From the NCBI RefSeq assembly GCF_002266465.3, contig NZ_CP029427.2, forward strand, positions 4,776,501-4,840,500: a stretch of DNA of 64,000 nucleotides, written 5' to 3'. The DNA comes from Bradyrhizobium symbiodeficiens. GTDB taxonomy: Bacteria > Pseudomonadota > Alphaproteobacteria > Rhizobiales > Xanthobacteraceae. Numbering within the stretch: position 1 is the stretch's first letter; the number at the start of each line of letters is the position of its first letter. A program made the translations under genes and the position numbers. Shown piece after piece: positions 34,868-43,456 of the stretch. The notes beneath the pieces were generated by a model. That model searched no databases and was not told the DNA's origin. It was given only the letters and a program-made list of their open reading frames with translations.

Positions 34868-35473
34868 TTATTGCTCGTCCTTGGGCGGCATTCGGGGCGG
34901 CGGCAGCGGCGTAAAGCTCACGCCTTGCGCGCCGGCCGGCGGGGCGATGAATTCGCCGGTCGAGGAATCACCGCCGGTCGTTTCCATGATCGTCTTGGGC
35001 GTCACATATTCCCGGACCATGTCGATGAGGCTGCCGTCGCCGCCACCGAAATCCGCGGCACGGCCGCCTTGCGGATGTCCAAGAGCGATCTCGTTCTCTG
35101 CCGCATGGGTCTTGTCGGCAAGGGCGTCGTTATAGGGCACGCGGAACGCCCGTGGGATACCGCTCGGGCGATTGTCCTCGTCCAGTTGCTCGACCCACAG
35201 ATAGATCGAGCCGGGATCGCCCTGAAGCGAATGCGGCTCGACGATACGGGCCTTCAGCAGCTTGAACGTCGCCGGCAGCCGGTCGGAGCTGGCCCAGCCG
35301 AGCAGCCCGCGCATTTCGTTGAAGCTGACGACGTAGAAGGCACTGGTCACGACCACCGCGACGGCCTTCAGCGACCAGTGCAGGCGCGCGTAGACCAGCA
35401 CCACCAGCAGCAGCGCGCCGATCACGGCATAGGCGAGCGACAGCGTGAGGATGACCGTTTTCAAATCACTCAC
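34868..35473 (-). CDS. Hypothetical two-helix membrane protein
   Basis: This 201-aa protein has two N-terminal membrane helices (about 7-28 and 34-50) followed by about 150 residues outside the membrane, ending in a Pro-rich tail. I do not recognise a family. It begins with GTG overlapping the TolR-like gene by 8 bp, so it is the third member of the MotA/TolR-like operon. Confidence 0.7.
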   Translation of the reverse strand: MSDLKTVILTLSLAYAVIGALLLVVLVYARLHWSLKAVAVVVTSAFYVVSFNEMRGLLGWASSDRLPATFKLLKARIVEPHSLQGDPGSIYLWVEQLDEDNRPSGIPRAFRVPYNDALADKTHAAENEIALGHPQGGRAADFGGGDGSLIDMVREYVTPKTIMETTGGDSSTGEFIAPPAGAQGVSFTPLPPPRMPPKDEQ

Positions 35474-36152
35474 GGAGCGTCCTCGCTGCGGGAATCCTCA
35501 CCCCGGTGTTGGGATCGACACCGGCCCCGTTGGCTCGCACGTTGCGGAAGGTCTCCAGCAGCGATTTCGGTCGCTGGCTCACGTCGATGACCTTGCCCTC
35601 GGCATCGAGCCGGAACCGCACCGCCGTCTTCTCGTCGCCGGTGTGGTCGAGCGTGAACTTGTTGTCGAAGACCACCTGCGCGGTCGGATTGAGCTTCTGC
35701 ACCTTCACATTGGCGGTGACGGGTTCGCCGGTCGTGGCGACGAAATGCGAGACGTTTACCGTATATTCGCCCGGGACGATGCCGCGCACCGTGACGATCT
35801 CCTCGCGGATCGGCGAGGCGATCTTCTTGCCGGCGACCATGATGAAATCGTTGGCCCCGCCACGGTCGTCGCGATCGAGGGTCAGGAAGCCTGCCTCGCG
35901 ATGGCGATACCAGGCGATGTTGCCGGCGGGATCCTGCACGAACAGGTCGAGATCGTCGGGGTGGCTATCCGGCCAGTCCAGCGTGATCATGAACTCCGCC
36001 TTGGAGTCGATCTTCCCCTCCTTGGCATCCGGGGAGACCGCGAGCAGCGCGAGGAAAAACAGGAACGCGATCACCTGGAGCGCCTTGAACAGCATCACGC
36101 CCAGCGGATCGAACGGCTCCTCGCGCGGATAGAGACCGAAATCGTCCATCAT
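35466..36152 (-). CDS. TolR-like single-helix protein with beta-rich periplasmic part
   Basis: This 228-aa protein has a short cytoplasmic start, one membrane helix (about 18-40) with an Asp just before it (FDPLG), and a 185-residue external part. That part opens with DLDLFVQDPAGNIAWY, which resembles calcium-binding jelly-roll or YfaP/DUF2135 domains. The topology is that of TolR/ExbD/MotB, which couple ion flow to work in the envelope. The ATG overlaps the channel gene's stop by 4 bp, supporting a complex with it. Confidence 0.72.
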   Translation of the reverse strand: MMDDFGLYPREEPFDPLGVMLFKALQVIAFLFFLALLAVSPDAKEGKIDSKAEFMITLDWPDSHPDDLDLFVQDPAGNIAWYRHREAGFLTLDRDDRGGANDFIMVAGKKIASPIREEIVTVRGIVPGEYTVNVSHFVATTGEPVTANVKVQKLNPTAQVVFDNKFTLDHTGDEKTAVRFRLDAEGKVIDVSQRPKSLLETFRNVRANGAGVDPNTGVRIPAARTLRE

Positions 36153-36943
36153 GGCGGCGTTCCGGAGCCCTTGTCAGAACTCTTGTCCGAACCCTTTCGC
36201 TCCAGCACCGGCGTCACATAGGTCTCGGTCAACACGACCGCATCCGAGAACACCCGCTGGGTCGCGGCGTCCAGCATGTAGTACTGAATACGGACCAGGA
36301 TCGAGCCGACGAGGCCGGCGAGCGTCGTGTACATCGCCACCGCCATGCCGTCGCTCATCAGCCCCATCGAAGAGCGCATCGCGACCTTGTCGGCAGCATC
36401 CAGCCCCGCGATTGGCGCCAGCATGATGATGAAGCCGACGATGGTGCCGAGCAGGCCGAGCTTCATCAGCGTATCCGAGACGAAGGCGCCGAACCCGTTG
36501 GAGCCGCGCAGCCGGTCCGCGAGCGTCCGCAGCAGCAGCGTCTGGTCCACCGGGCGAAAGTCCTGCGCGGCCGCCTTCGTTACCAGGCTCTGGATGTGGT
36601 CGCGCACCAGCCCCTGTGGCAGCACCGCCGCGTTCGCATCGAGCACCTTGCCGCCGTCAGGCGCCGCGAGCGCCTCACGGCAGCGCCGCGCCGCTGCGCC
36701 TTCACGCGCGATCGCGCGCGTGCGCAGAAAACAATGGCCGCAAGTCAGGACATAGAGCACCGCGATGACGCTGGAAATGTAGGTCCGGTCCGAGGTCAGC
36801 ATCAGATGGATCAGGCCGAACCGCCACAGCAGCACGACGGCGAAGATCGAGAGCCCCGTGAAGATCATCCAGAACAGGAGCGCGCTGCGCTCGGATGGGT
36901 CGGTCGTAGCAGACGCGATCGGTCCAATCGTGATCGAGCTCAT
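36149..36943 (-). CDS. MotA/TolQ/ExbB-like proton channel subunit
   Basis: This 264-aa protein has four membrane helices: about 25-45, 52-70, 155-178 and 198-220. The last two hold the MotA/TolQ signature region LLGTIVGFIIMLAPI followed by MAVAMYTTLAGLVGSIL. That pair forms the ion-conducting pore in this superfamily. GAGGAG precedes the ATG at 36943; a GTG 11 codons upstream is possible. It heads an operon with a TolR-like partner, so the two probably form a proton-driven motor of unknown use. Confidence 0.82.
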   Translation of the reverse strand: MSSITIGPIASATTDPSERSALLFWMIFTGLSIFAVVLLWRFGLIHLMLTSDRTYISSVIAVLYVLTCGHCFLRTRAIAREGAAARRCREALAAPDGGKVLDANAAVLPQGLVRDHIQSLVTKAAAQDFRPVDQTLLLRTLADRLRGSNGFGAFVSDTLMKLGLLGTIVGFIIMLAPIAGLDAADKVAMRSSMGLMSDGMAVAMYTTLAGLVGSILVRIQYYMLDAATQRVFSDAVVLTETYVTPVLERKGSDKSSDKGSGTPP

Positions 36944-37128
36944 GCTGCGCCGCTCCTCGCCAGTAACGTTTCCCACTCGATTAGATCAGAACCGTCGTAT
37001 CAGGTCCAAAGACCCATGCCCAATCCGGCTTGGGAAATTTGCCCGAGCTGCGATCCGGCCACACCCCGCAATTGGCAAGGCGCGGCGGCGTTGTTAGGCT
37101 GAGCTTATCAAACGTCGAGGGTGATCGC

Positions 37129-38499
37129 ATGCGCCTCGTGCTTCAGCTTGTCGCCCGTCTGCTGCTTATCGTGGCCCTGTGTCTCGGAGCGGCAACCATA
37201 TGGGCCACTTTCGACGCCTATCGCAGCGTCGACCGCTCGACTGCGGCCTCGGCGCAGCGGGTCGCGCAGGCGCTTCAGGCGCTGTATTGGCACGAGCTTT
37301 TGTTGCGCAGCAGCAGAGCGCGCGAGCAGCTTTTGCCGGTTCCGGAATGGCGCACCCTGGAGACGATGAAGCTGATCTCGCCGGGAGTCTGCGTCGAGTT
37401 CCAGCCCGCCATCGCATTTGAAAAGCCGCTCTGCGGTCAGAGCGAGGGGCTGGGCAAAACCCCGCCGAGCTGGTTCGCCGCGATCGTGCCGATCTTCCTC
37501 GGCAGCCATGCCGAGGTGGTGCGGCCGGTCAGCCCCCGCGCCGCCTCGGCCGGAACGGTGGTCGCGACGCCGGATGCCGCGGCCGCCATCTCGCTCGCCT
37601 GGGAGTACATCCTCAACGTGATCGACGTCGCGCTGTTGATGGCGGCCGCGATCGCGCTGCTGGCTTCGCTGGCGATCGCCCATGCGCTGGCCCCGGCGCG
37701 CACGATCGTGACCGCCCTGCAGCGCATGGCGCGCGGGCAGTATCGCACCGGGCTGCCGCGCTTCCGCTCGATGGAACTGGCAATGATCGGCCGCGCCGTC
37801 GACGAACTCGGCGGCCGGCTGGAGGAAGCCACCGAGCAGCGCGCTGCGCTGACGCGGCGCCTGATCGAAATCCGCGACGACGAGCGCCGCGCCCTCGCCC
37901 GCGAGCTGCACGACGAATTCGGGCAGAATCTCTCCGCCATCCTCGCCTTTGCCAATACGATCGAGACGGCGAGCACAAAGGGAAAAACCGAGAGCGGCAT
38001 CGCACAGGATGCGCGCATGATCTCGCAGGCCACCCATCATCTGATGGCCTCGCTGCGCGATGCGCTGAAACGCCTGCGCAATCCCCTGCCTGATGAGCTC
38101 GGGCTCGAGGCAAGCCTCGTCAATCTCGTCGACAGCTGGCGCTCGCAGAGCGCGGCGCGGCCGACGATCCAGCTCGATCTCCGGGGTGACCTCACAGACA
38201 TCAGCGGCGCGGCCGCCACGACCGCTTATCGCGTCGCCCAGGAATGCCTGACCAACGCGCTGCGTCACGGTGCGGCGCGCGAGATCATCTTGCGTATCGA
38301 ACGCCGGGCCGGCGAGGACGACGCGCTGCTGATCCGCGTCGAGGACGACGGCGGCGGCGATGCTGAGCGCGTCGCGCAATCGGCCGGCTTCGGCCTGACC
38401 GGCATCCGCGAGCGCGTCACGGCGGCCGGCGGATCGCTCTCGATTCTGCCGGCCCGCAGAGGCCTCAGTGTCGCCGCCACCATCCCGCTCGCCGCGTGA
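37129..38499 (+). CDS. Sensor histidine kinase, NarX type
   Basis: This 456-aa sensor has a first membrane helix (about 7-26), a periplasmic region, a second helix (about 160-188), a HAMP linker, a HisKA_3 domain with phospho-His in RELHDEFGQNLSAI (about 259) and an ATPase domain with VEDDGGG and GFGLTGIRERV. It is the NarX/DegS-like class and forms a pair with the next gene. The ATG at 37129 follows GAGGG. The signal is not known. Confidence 0.88.
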   Translation: MRLVLQLVARLLLIVALCLGAATIWATFDAYRSVDRSTAASAQRVAQALQALYWHELLLRSSRAREQLLPVPEWRTLETMKLISPGVCVEFQPAIAFEKPLCGQSEGLGKTPPSWFAAIVPIFLGSHAEVVRPVSPRAASAGTVVATPDAAAAISLAWEYILNVIDVALLMAAAIALLASLAIAHALAPARTIVTALQRMARGQYRTGLPRFRSMELAMIGRAVDELGGRLEEATEQRAALTRRLIEIRDDERRALARELHDEFGQNLSAILAFANTIETASTKGKTESGIAQDARMISQATHHLMASLRDALKRLRNPLPDELGLEASLVNLVDSWRSQSAARPTIQLDLRGDLTDISGAAATTAYRVAQECLTNALRHGAAREIILRIERRAGEDDALLIRVEDDGGGDAERVAQSAGFGLTGIRERVTAAGGSLSILPARRGLSVAATIPLAA

Positions 38500-38506
38500 G
38501 GGCGGC

Positions 38507-39157
38507 ATGAGCGAGGTCGCGGCAACAGGCATCTCCGTGCTGCTGGTGGACGACCACCCGATCGTCCGGCAAGGCTATCGGCGCGTGCTGGAAAGCCAGG
38601 GCGATCTGCATGTCGTGGCGGAAGCCGATAGTGCCGCGGATGCCTATGTTGCCTTCAAGGCGCACGATCCGGATGTCGTCGTGTTGGATATTTCGATGCC
38701 CGGAGCAAGCGGGCTGGAGGCGATCCGCAACATCCGTTCCCGCAATCCGCGGGCGCGCATCCTCGTCTTCACCATGCACAACGAAGCGGTGCTGGTGAAA
38801 GCCGCCTTCGGCGCCGGCGCCTCTGGCTTCGTCACCAAGAGCAGCGAACCATCCGCGGTCGTGAATGCCATCCGCGCCGTCGCGCGCGGCGAGCGGGCCA
38901 TGAGCGACGACATCGCGCACATCCTGGCCGAGGACAGCCTGTCGGCGGGCTCGGTGCTGGATCAGCTGGGCGAACGCGAGATCGAGATCCTGCGCCAGTT
39001 CGCCGGCGGCGCCACCACCGAGCAGATCGCGACGCATCTCAATCTCAGTGTGAAAACAGTGCAGAACTACCACTATCTGATCAAGACCAAGACCGGCGCG
39101 CGCACGGACGCTCAGCTTGTGCGGCTCGCGGCGACGTGTGGGCTGACGAGGATCTAG
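38507..39157 (+). CDS. NarL/FixJ-type response regulator
   Basis: This 216-aa protein has a receiver domain with acidic pocket VDDHP, phospho-Asp61 in VVLDISMPG and Lys in GFVTKSSEPS, then a LuxR helix-turn-helix (about 148-212) with LGEREIEILRQFAGG and LNLSVKTVQNYH. It starts 7 bp after the kinase stop, so it is its partner and a DNA-binding regulator. Confidence 0.9.
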   Translation: MSEVAATGISVLLVDDHPIVRQGYRRVLESQGDLHVVAEADSAADAYVAFKAHDPDVVVLDISMPGASGLEAIRNIRSRNPRARILVFTMHNEAVLVKAAFGAGASGFVTKSSEPSAVVNAIRAVARGERAMSDDIAHILAEDSLSAGSVLDQLGEREIEILRQFAGGATTEQIATHLNLSVKTVQNYHYLIKTKTGARTDAQLVRLAATCGLTRI

Positions 39158-39216
39158 CAGCAGCGCTGCCGCATCGCCATGGTCCCCTGAAGCTTCTCAA
39201 TCTGCCGAACGAAATT

Positions 39217-39242
39217 GGAACGGACTCCATCCGGCTCCGGTT
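39217..39242 (+). promoter_or_regulatory. EcfG-like promoter before a small gene
   Basis: GGAAC, 17 bp, then GGTT matches the alphaproteobacterial general-stress promoter (GGAAC-N16/17-CGTT) except for one base in the -10 part. It lies 29 bp before the ATG of a small protein gene. Confidence 0.4.
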
Positions 39243-39270
39243 AGTACCGCAGTGAAGGAGTCACGAGGTC

Positions 39271-39576
39271 ATGAGTAAGGGTCATCACAAGGCAGCCGAC
39301 CATCCCCCGATCATCACAGTCGGCGAACTCATCGACGAACTTTGCCGCCTGCCGGACACAGCCGTCGTCCACTTCCGCTGTCCAATGCTCGATCAGGAGC
39401 TAACCTTCTACCGTCTTCGCAAGCGGTCAAAGGACACCGTCGAAATCGCGGTCAATGCCTATCCGAACAGTCCGCCGGTCGTGCCATCGTCCGATCCTGC
39501 CTTCCACGCGCGAAGACATGCTGCTTCCTCGCCATCGCTTCGCGACGGCGCCACGCTTCACAAGGCGAGAAGTTGA
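39271..39576 (+). CDS. Hypothetical 101-aa protein
   Basis: The protein opens with a His/Lys-rich stretch and then ITVGELIDELCRLPDTAVV, a helix-strand pattern. The last 35 residues look disordered. No family is recognised. GAAGGAG lies 12 bp before the ATG. An EcfG-like promoter just upstream would put it in the general stress response, which is inference. Confidence 0.6.
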   Translation: MSKGHHKAADHPPIITVGELIDELCRLPDTAVVHFRCPMLDQELTFYRLRKRSKDTVEIAVNAYPNSPPVVPSSDPAFHARRHAASSPSLRDGATLHKARS

Positions 39577-39622
39577 TCGGAAGTTGATCGGCAACTCGGC
39601 GGATTGAATGGGTCCTGCGGCC

Positions 39623-40210
39623 TCAGGCTGCCTTCAGACCACGCAGCAGCAGCGCGAGCGTCGCATCGACGCGTGCGGAGAGATCGGCATCCTTCCACTC
39701 ATCGGCATGCGCCGGATGATGGAAGCGGACAGTGGCATCGAAGATCGCGCGCGCGGTGGTCTTGACGTCGCCAATGGCGAATACGCCCTGCGTCACCCCG
39801 TCAGTCAGGATCGCCGAGATCTGGTCGATCATGGTGTCCTTGTGGCATTTGACGGCCGCACAGGCCTCGCGCGCCAGCGTCAGATAGGTGTCGAACATTT
39901 CGGGGTCGTCGAGCACGCGCGACCGCTTGGCGGCGAACAGCGTGCGCAGCCAGCGATCCAATCTTGCCGGCGCCGGCCCCTGCTCCTCGGCGATCTGGCG
40001 CAACGGCGCATCGATACGGTCCAGCCAGCGCTTGGCGACGGCCTCACGCAGCGAGGCCTTGCTCGGAAAATGGCGATAGACGCTGCCGTGGCTCACATCG
40101 AGCGCACGGGCAACGTCGACCACGGTGGCCTTGGCAAGTCCAAAGCGCCTCAGCACGTCCTCGGTGACTTCGAGGATCCGCTCCGGCGTCAAGACAACGG
40201 CTTCATTCAT
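39623..40210 (-). CDS. TetR family regulator
   Basis: This 195-aa protein has a TetR helix-turn-helix with TVVDVARALDVSHGSVYRHF at about 29-48 and a C-terminal domain with HPAHADEWKDADLSARVDAT, of the YbiH/TetR_C_7-like kind. A strong palindrome 332-355 bp upstream (40542-40565) is a possible operator. A 33-codon ORF lies between the operator and this gene on the same strand. Confidence 0.85.
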   Translation of the reverse strand: MNEAVVLTPERILEVTEDVLRRFGLAKATVVDVARALDVSHGSVYRHFPSKASLREAVAKRWLDRIDAPLRQIAEEQGPAPARLDRWLRTLFAAKRSRVLDDPEMFDTYLTLAREACAAVKCHKDTMIDQISAILTDGVTQGVFAIGDVKTTARAIFDATVRFHHPAHADEWKDADLSARVDATLALLLRGLKAA

Positions 40211-40301
40211 GCCAGCACCATGTTCCCGTTCAGGGTTCAGTTATCCGGCGATGGAGCGGCTTCCGAAGCGCCCATTGCCGGCCGTTCGGAAAGCTCTCGC
40301 C

Positions 40302-40403
40302 TCAATGAGGCAGTTTTGCAGCCTGCGCCGCAATCTGGCGCGCCACCAGTAAATTGAGCCAATGCCCAATTGTGCCGGTGAGATTGATGATTTCGGTCGT
40401 CAT
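40302..40403 (-). CDS. Possible 33-aa peptide upstream of tetR
   Basis: An ATG with GGAG 10 bp upstream opens 33 codons with an amphipathic pattern (IINLTGTIGHWLNLLVARQI). It lies between a palindromic operator and the tetR gene, 91 bp from the tetR start. It could be a real small protein or a leader; conservation data are needed. Confidence 0.35.
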   Translation of the reverse strand: MTTEIINLTGTIGHWLNLLVARQIAAQAAKLPH

Positions 40404-40541
40404 TGTCGTAAGTCTCCATTCGTCCGCGCTTCCCGTTCTTCAATCCGCCCTTCAATCCGAGCTTGGCTCGGATGTCGGGCTTTCCGGGGCTTGTCGCGGG
40501 ACGCCCAATCGGAGCGTCCGATGACGGATATACACGTCCCG

Positions 40542-40565
40542 CTGACAGATTTCAATATCTGTCAG
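40542..40565. promoter_or_regulatory. Perfect palindrome, likely TetR operator
   Basis: CTGACAGAT-TTCAAT-ATCTGTCAG has perfect 9-bp arms. A weaker dyad (TCAAT...ATTGA) overlaps its right side. The region 40211-40769 holds no other gene apart from the possible 33-aa ORF. The palindrome lies between the tetR side and purB, so it may control either side. Confidence 0.65.
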
Positions 40566-40769
40566 TCAATGATCCGTGATTGACAGTTAATATTTGCGGT
40601 TGAGGTCGTCACCGCTGCTAACCGGTCCGGTGGATAGCTCGGCGATCCCCCTCTGCCGGCACCGAGACCGTTTGTTTCGCCCTGCCTGCTCTGTTAAATC
40701 ACAGCGTAAAAAGCATTTTGGCAGGTCGCGCCCCTCAGGGCCGCCCGCCCACCTTCCTGGAGCCGTCAG

Positions 40770-42077
40770 ATGATCCCCCGCTATACCCGCCCGGAAATGG
40801 CCTCGATCTGGGAACCGCAGACCCGGTTCAAGATATGGTTCGAGATCGAGGCGCATGCGGCCGACGCGCTGGCCGAGCTCGGGACCATCCCCAAGGAGGC
40901 CGCCAAGACGGTCTGGGCCAAGGCCAGGAACGCCACCTTCGACGTCGCCCGCATCGACGAGATCGAGCGCGAGACCAAGCACGACGTCATCGCCTTCCTC
41001 ACCCACCTCGCCGAGATCGTCGGCCCCGAGGCGCGCTTCGTGCACCAGGGCATGACCTCCTCCGACGTGCTCGACACCTGTCTCAACGTCCAGCTCACCC
41101 GTGCCGCCGACCTGCTGCTCGCCGACCTCGACAAGGTGCTGGCCGCACTCAAGAAGCGCGCCTTCGAGCACAAGATGACGCCGACCATCGGCCGCAGCCA
41201 CGGCATCCATGCCGAGCCGGTGACCTTCGGCCTCAAGCTCGCTTATGCCTATGCCGAGTTCTCGCGCGCCAGGGAACGCCTGATCGCGGCGCGCAAGGAA
41301 GTGGCGACCTGCGCCATCTCGGGCGCCGTCGGCACCTTCGCGCAGATCGATCCGCGCGTCGAAGAGCACGTTGCGAAAGCCATGGGCCTCGTCCCCGAGC
41401 CGATCTCGACCCAGGTGATCCCGCGCGACCGCCACGCGATGTATTTCTCGACGCTTGGCGTGATCGCCTCCTCGGTGGAGCGCATCGCGGTCGAGATCCG
41501 CCACATGCAGCGCACCGAGGTGCTGGAAGCCGAAGAGTTCTTCTCGGAAGGACAAAAGGGCTCCTCGGCGATGCCCCACAAGCGCAATCCGGTGCTGTCC
41601 GAAAACCTCACCGGCCTCTCCCGCATGGTGCGTGCCTATGTGACGCCGGCGCTGGAGAACGTCGTGCTCTGGCACGAACGCGACATCTCGCACTCCTCGG
41701 CCGAGCGCATGATGGGCCCGGATGCCACCGTGACGCTCGACTTCGCGCTGGTGCGCCTCGCCGGCCTGATCGACAAGCTGCTGGTCTACCCCGCCAACAT
41801 GCAGAAGAACCTCGACCGCCTCGGCGGCCTCGTGCATTCGCAGCGCGTGCTCTTGGCGCTGACGCAGAAGGGCGCGAGCCGCGAGGACGCCTACAAGCTG
41901 GTGCAGCGCAACGCGATGCCGGTCTGGCGCGGCGAGGGCGATTTCCTTGTTCTGCTGAAGAAGGACGCCGAGGTGAAGAAATATCTGACCGACGCCGAGA
42001 TCGAGGAGCAGTTCGACCTCGGCTACCACCTCAAGCACGTCGACACGATCTTCAAGCGCGTATTCGGCGAGAGCTGA
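40770..42077 (+). CDS. purB: Adenylosuccinate lyase
   Basis: This 435-aa lyase has MIPRYTRPEMASIWEPQ at the start, the catalytic TIGRSHGIHAEP and the superfamily signature GSSAMPHKRNPVLSENL. Length and sequence fit PurB, which acts twice in purine synthesis: releasing fumarate from SAICAR and from adenylosuccinate. GGAG precedes the ATG. It is followed by a REP-like element. Confidence 0.95.
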   Translation: MIPRYTRPEMASIWEPQTRFKIWFEIEAHAADALAELGTIPKEAAKTVWAKARNATFDVARIDEIERETKHDVIAFLTHLAEIVGPEARFVHQGMTSSDVLDTCLNVQLTRAADLLLADLDKVLAALKKRAFEHKMTPTIGRSHGIHAEPVTFGLKLAYAYAEFSRARERLIAARKEVATCAISGAVGTFAQIDPRVEEHVAKAMGLVPEPISTQVIPRDRHAMYFSTLGVIASSVERIAVEIRHMQRTEVLEAEEFFSEGQKGSSAMPHKRNPVLSENLTGLSRMVRAYVTPALENVVLWHERDISHSSAERMMGPDATVTLDFALVRLAGLIDKLLVYPANMQKNLDRLGGLVHSQRVLLALTQKGASREDAYKLVQRNAMPVWRGEGDFLVLLKKDAEVKKYLTDAEIEEQFDLGYHLKHVDTIFKRVFGES

Positions 42078-42086
42078 GCGCGCTCC

Positions 42087-42164
42087 GTAGCCCGGGTGAG
42101 CGCAGCGATACCCGGGGGCCCCTCTCACAGAGATCCCGGATGTCGCTTCGCTCATCCGGGCTAC
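42087..42164. repeat. REP-like element (GTAGCCCGGGTGAGCG type), copy 1
   Basis: GTAGCCCGGGTGAGCGCAGCG on the left is matched by CGCTCATCCGGGCTAC on the right, a long imperfect hairpin between purB and the M20 gene. A second copy is at 58530-58606. Confidence 0.8.
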
Positions 42165-42186
42165 CTCAAACCAAAACGGATTCCCC

Positions 42187-43359
42187 ATGCCCATCGTCAA
42201 CCGCGTTGCCGCCCTCTCCGACGAAATGGCCGCCTGGCGCCATGACTTCCACGAGAACCCGGAGCTGCTCTACGAGGTCCACCGCACCGCCGGCATCGTC
42301 GCCGACAAGCTGCGCGAGTTCGGCTGCGACGAGGTGGTGACGGGCATCGGCCGCACCGGCGTGGTCGGCGTGATCCGCGGCCGCAAGTCCGCCTCCGGCA
42401 AGACCATTGGGCTCCGCGCCGACATGGACGCGCTGCCGATCATGGAAACCTCGGGCGTGGCCTATGCGTCGAAAGTCCCCGGCAAGATGCACGCCTGCGG
42501 CCATGACGGCCACACCGCGATGCTGCTGGGCGCTGCCAAATATCTTGCCGAGACGCGCAATTTCGACGGCACGGCGATCGTGATCTTCCAGCCCGCCGAA
42601 GAAGGCGGCGGTGGCGGCAAGGCCATGGTCGAGGACGGGCTGATGACGCGCTGGAACATCCAGGAGGTCTACGGCATGCACAACATGCCGGGCCTGCCGG
42701 AAGGACACTTCGCAACCACGCCCGGCGCGATGCTCGCCTCCTCCGACAACATCCAGATCACGGTTCACGGCAAGGGCGGCCACGCCGGCGCCGGCCCGCA
42801 CAAATCGGTCGACAGCGTGCTGATCGGCTCGCAGATCGTCAACGCGCTGCAGTCGATCGTCGCACGCAACGTCGACCCGTTGAAGTCGGCGGTCATCTCG
42901 ATCACGCAATTCCACTCCGGCACGGCCTTCAACATCATCCCCGAAATCGCCGAGCTCGGCGGCACCGTGCGCACGCTCGACCCTGAAGTGCGCGATCTCG
43001 TCGAGCGCCGCATCGGCGAGGTCGCCGAGAGCGTTGCTCGCGCCTATGGCGGCTCTGCCGAGACGAAGTACACGCGGATGTATCCGGTGACGATGAACCA
43101 TGCGCGCGAAGCCGGGCTTGCCGCCGACGTCGCACGCGACATCGTCGGCGCCGATCGCGTCAACGACAAGTTCATCCCGATGATGGGCGCCGAGGATTTC
43201 TCCTTCATGCTGGAGGCGCGCCCCGGCGCGATGGTGCTGGTCGGCATGGGCGACGGCAACGAGTGCCACCACCCGGCCTATGTCTTCAACGACAACATTT
43301 TGGGCCACGGCGCCTCGTTCTGGGCGCGACTCGTCGAGACGCGGATGCCGGCGAACTAG
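42187..43359 (+). CDS. M20 family amidohydrolase
   Basis: This 390-aa metallopeptidase-family protein has HENPELLYEVHRTA, the metal motif GLRADMDALP, HACGHDGHTAMLLGAA, and EEGGGGGKAMVEDG. These mark hippurate hydrolase or IAA-amino-acid hydrolase type enzymes that split N-acyl amino acids. The exact substrate is not clear. Confidence 0.9.
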   Translation: MPIVNRVAALSDEMAAWRHDFHENPELLYEVHRTAGIVADKLREFGCDEVVTGIGRTGVVGVIRGRKSASGKTIGLRADMDALPIMETSGVAYASKVPGKMHACGHDGHTAMLLGAAKYLAETRNFDGTAIVIFQPAEEGGGGGKAMVEDGLMTRWNIQEVYGMHNMPGLPEGHFATTPGAMLASSDNIQITVHGKGGHAGAGPHKSVDSVLIGSQIVNALQSIVARNVDPLKSAVISITQFHSGTAFNIIPEIAELGGTVRTLDPEVRDLVERRIGEVAESVARAYGGSAETKYTRMYPVTMNHAREAGLAADVARDIVGADRVNDKFIPMMGAEDFSFMLEARPGAMVLVGMGDGNECHHPAYVFNDNILGHGASFWARLVETRMPAN

Positions 43360-43456
43360 GTTGATTGGCAGGGCGGGTTGACGACAGCGTAACCCTACGC
43401 CTCCCGCTTCGCTTGTTGAACTACGGCGACGTGCCGTCCGGCGACGAAGCTAACCT

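Noticed and set aside
34868..36943. Zorya-type defence motor
   Set aside because: The channel and one-helix partner resemble MotA/MotB, but there is no OmpA-like peptidoglycan domain, helicase or nuclease gene as in Zorya.
40718..42340. 540-codon frame overlapping purB on the same strand
   Set aside because: It is the shifted frame of purB and its product is an Arg/Ala/Pro-rich sequence without family features.
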